Assembly (NCBI RefSeq): GCF_000711985.1
Contig: NZ_KL544005.1
Span: 757,970 to 821,969 of the forward strand
Length of the DNA stretch: 64,000 bases
Direction of reading: 5' to 3'
DNA from: Rheinheimera texasensis DSM 17496
Lineage (GTDB): Bacteria; Pseudomonadota; Gammaproteobacteria; Enterobacterales; Alteromonadaceae
Shown here in pieces: positions 62,776 to 64,000 of the stretch; the first letter of the stretch is position 1, and the number at the start of each line of letters is the position of its first letter. A program made the translations under genes and the position numbers. The notes under the pieces are model-generated. The model ran no database searches, had not been told where the DNA came from, and saw only the letters and a list, made by a program, of their open reading frames with translations.

Positions 62776-63303
62776 TTAAAAACGATAGCCCAGACTTAAA
62801 CGGAAGGTATCCGCCTGCAGGTCATCTTTTTTGAACAAATGCACCACTTCAGCCCGGCCAAACCAACGCTCGTTGAAGTTCTGCTCCAAGCCGAGGCCCA
62901 ATAAGGCGTGTAGTTGAGTGTCGTCTGACAGCACAGTGCTGTTATTGAGTGTCAGGCTGGCCTGATGATTCAGCTGGCTGACGCCGGCACGATAATACAG
63001 CAAAGTGCTGTCGCTCAAATTGGTTTTACCCACTGCTGCCAGGGTCAGGCCTGTGGTGTCGATACTGACGCGTCGGCCTGCTTCGCTCTCTTGTTTGTCA
63101 AACAGCTGTTCGGCCGTCAGTTCCGCCGACCATTGGCTGTTGATCACATAACCAACTCCGAGCTGATAACCTGCATCGTTCAGGTCAAAAGGCTCACCCG
63201 CGCGGCTAAACTGCAGACCCGCCGTGCTGTAAAAATCAGTTGCAGCCAGGGCCTGACCTGCACCTCCGGCCAACAACATTGCGGCAATTAACATCTTTTG
63301 CAT
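62776..63303 (-). CDS. Small outer-membrane beta-barrel protein
   Basis: 175 residues with signal peptide (AAMLLAGGAGQALA) and a mature chain of alternating strands (YQLGVGYVINSQWSAELTAEQL; LTLAAVGKTNLSDSTLLYYRAGVSQL), ending in the C-terminal Phe of an OMP (RLSLGYRF). RBS AAGGAAG 5 nt upstream. An OmpA-N/OmpW-sized 8-strand barrel is likely. Function unknown. Confidence 0.85.
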   Translation of the reverse strand: MQKMLIAAMLLAGGAGQALAATDFYSTAGLQFSRAGEPFDLNDAGYQLGVGYVINSQWSAELTAEQLFDKQESEAGRRVSIDTTGLTLAAVGKTNLSDSTLLYYRAGVSQLNHQASLTLNNSTVLSDDTQLHALLGLGLEQNFNERWFGRAEVVHLFKKDDLQADTFRLSLGYRF

Positions 63304-63503
63304 AAAAACTTCCTTTTACGGGACAAAAATCGGCCGCAACCTTAGCCTAAAAGCCATCTGGCAGGCAAGCCGCAACACCGCTGACTGCACCTTTCTGCCG
63401 AATATCCGCGTTTTTAGCCGAATGTCACATTTTTACGCTGTGTTGCAGGCAAAGTTGGCATGCTGTATTCAACAAATCCCCTGTAGATCCGAAGGAGTGA
63501 ATC

Positions 63504-63758
63504 ATGAACGAAGTGATGCAAGCTTTTCAAAATGCCAGCCCAATGTTTTGGGCCACGATAATTCCACTGGTATTGTTTATCTGGTTTTTGCCGGTGATCC
63601 TGGCGGCGTTTTTTAACCGGCCACATCTGAAATATATCGCCATCGCCGCAGTGCCGGCTGGCATGTCGTTTATTGCCTGGGGGGCTTTGCTGGTCTGGGC
63701 ATGCAGTGGCAAAGTCACAGGCCGCTTTGCCCAGAAGTTTGGCAATTTACCGAAATAA
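63504..63758 (+). CDS. Small membrane protein of the superinfection-immunity (Imm) type
   Basis: 84 residues, RBS AAGGAG 7 nt before ATG. Two TM segments: about 15-36 (FWATIIPLVLFIWFLPVILAAFF) and 43-67 (YIAIAAVPAGMSFIAWGALLVWACSG). The FLPVILAAF start and the second segment's GxxxxxWxALLVWA pattern resemble phage-T4-Imm-like superinfection immunity proteins that are common in bacterial genomes. No phage genes lie nearby, so a defence role is only inference. Divergent from the barrel gene, convergent with the MCP. Confidence 0.65.
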   Translation: MNEVMQAFQNASPMFWATIIPLVLFIWFLPVILAAFFNRPHLKYIAIAAVPAGMSFIAWGALLVWACSGKVTGRFAQKFGNLPK

Positions 63759-63771
63759 GCCGCAAACAAAA

Positions 63772-63791
63772 AGGGCGCTGAGAAGCGCCCT
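63772..63791. terminator. Bidirectional terminator between the Imm-like gene and MCP fragment
   Basis: 8-bp arms AGGGCGCT/AGCGCCCT with a 4-nt loop, flanked by T-runs in both directions (CTTTTT on plus, TTTTTG on minus). Confidence 0.85.
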
Positions 63792-63810
63792 CGCCCTTTT
63801 TGCTGGTGTA

Positions 63811-64000
63811 TCAGCTGACTTTAAATTTACCGACCAGCCCAAACAGCATCTGTGACAACTTGCTGATTTCATTTGATAACTGATCATTCTTTTTCGCCAC
63901 TTCGCCAGCCGCCAGAGCCTGATCATTCAGCGCATACAGATTTTTACTGATTTCGTCCGACACTGTGGTTTGTTCTTCGGTCGCAGCCGCTGTACGCACC
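63811..64000 (-). CDS. Methyl-accepting chemotaxis protein, C-terminal fragment (5' end outside window)
   Basis: The minus-strand frame is open to the right edge. It reads RTAAATEEQTTVSDEISKNL followed by a helical end finishing LVGKFKVS. RTAAATEEQ...VSEEI-type text also occurs near the C-terminus of the complete MCP at 52946-54547 ([20 protein letters not shown]), so it is the methylation-helix end of another receptor. Confidence 0.9.
   Translation of the reverse strand, partial: VRTAAATEEQTTVSDEISKNLYALNDQALAAGEVAKKNDQLSNEISKLSQMLFGLVGKFKVS

Noticed and set aside
1-64000. tRNA, rRNA, transposase, integrase or att sites
   Set aside because: None could be recognised by eye; short tRNAs could still be missed without a covariance search.

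Overview
This 64 kb window looks like a chromosomal stretch of an aquatic gammaproteobacterium. I infer an Alteromonadales/Chromatiales-type organism, Rheinheimera-like. The reasons are exported proteases with TSP3 repeats and a GlyGly-CTERM tail, a PhoX phosphatase, ElaA, CysM, several c-di-GMP and chemotaxis proteins, a GH109-type enzyme and moderately high GC throughout. The genus is not proven by anything seen here. I saw no rRNA, tRNA, CRISPR array, transposase or integrase. Both ends cut genes: a SpoU/TrmH-type methyltransferase at the left and a chemotaxis receptor at the right.

Layout. (1) 391-13407, minus strand: three tandem paralogous subtilases of about 1380-1500 residues. Each carries a different number (6, 7 and 10) of 35-residue calcium-binding TSP3 units and a GlyGly-CTERM tail. 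(2) 13545-22000: cysM with an EamA exporter, a small membrane protein, an anchored alpha/beta hydrolase, a Tat-exported PhoX lipoprotein behind an 11-bp-periodic Pho-box array, elaA, a 2OG-Fe(II) oxygenase and an Old Yellow Enzyme. (3) 22072-25567: an ABC-2 exporter operon ending in an amidohydrolase with a CIA30-like tail. (4) 25717-28252: a tightly coupled four-gene operon of a J-domain protein and three proteins I do not recognise. (5) 28282-34160: an Hpt-REC-REC-GGDEF protein, a flagellin-like protein followed by a FlaF-like protein, then a Tat-exported BBE-type FAD oxidase followed by an SMP-30-type lipoprotein.

(6) 34316-40271: a six-gene operon of Yip1 protein, MacA-like adaptor, MacB-like ATPase and permease, LytS-type kinase and LytTR response regulator. 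(7) 40306-47834: a Tat-exported GH109-type enzyme, an alpha/beta hydrolase coupled to an ECF sigma factor with a membrane-embedded tail, and a 1202-residue lipoprotein with InlB-like repeats, leucine-rich repeats and a metalloprotease domain behind a possible attenuator. (8) 48055-54547: a periplasmic solute-binding-like protein, arfB, a secreted ADP-ribosylglycohydrolase-like enzyme behind a LacI-type palindrome, a GGDEF-EAL protein and an MCP. (9) 54537-59398: a TetR repressor divergent from an RND efflux pair across twin palindromic operators. (10) 59528-64000: small proteins (DUF4920, DUF1697, two unknown membrane-anchored proteins), an esterase lipoprotein, a small outer-membrane barrel, a superinfection-immunity-like protein and the MCP fragment.

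Taken together, the window is rich in secreted and envelope enzymes and in signal transduction. The best candidates for undescribed biology are the J-domain four-gene operon, the flagellin-like/FlaF-like pair, the membrane-tethered ECF sigma factor coupled to an exported hydrolase, the internalin-like metalloprotease with its leader hairpins, and the TSP3 copy-number differences among the three subtilases.
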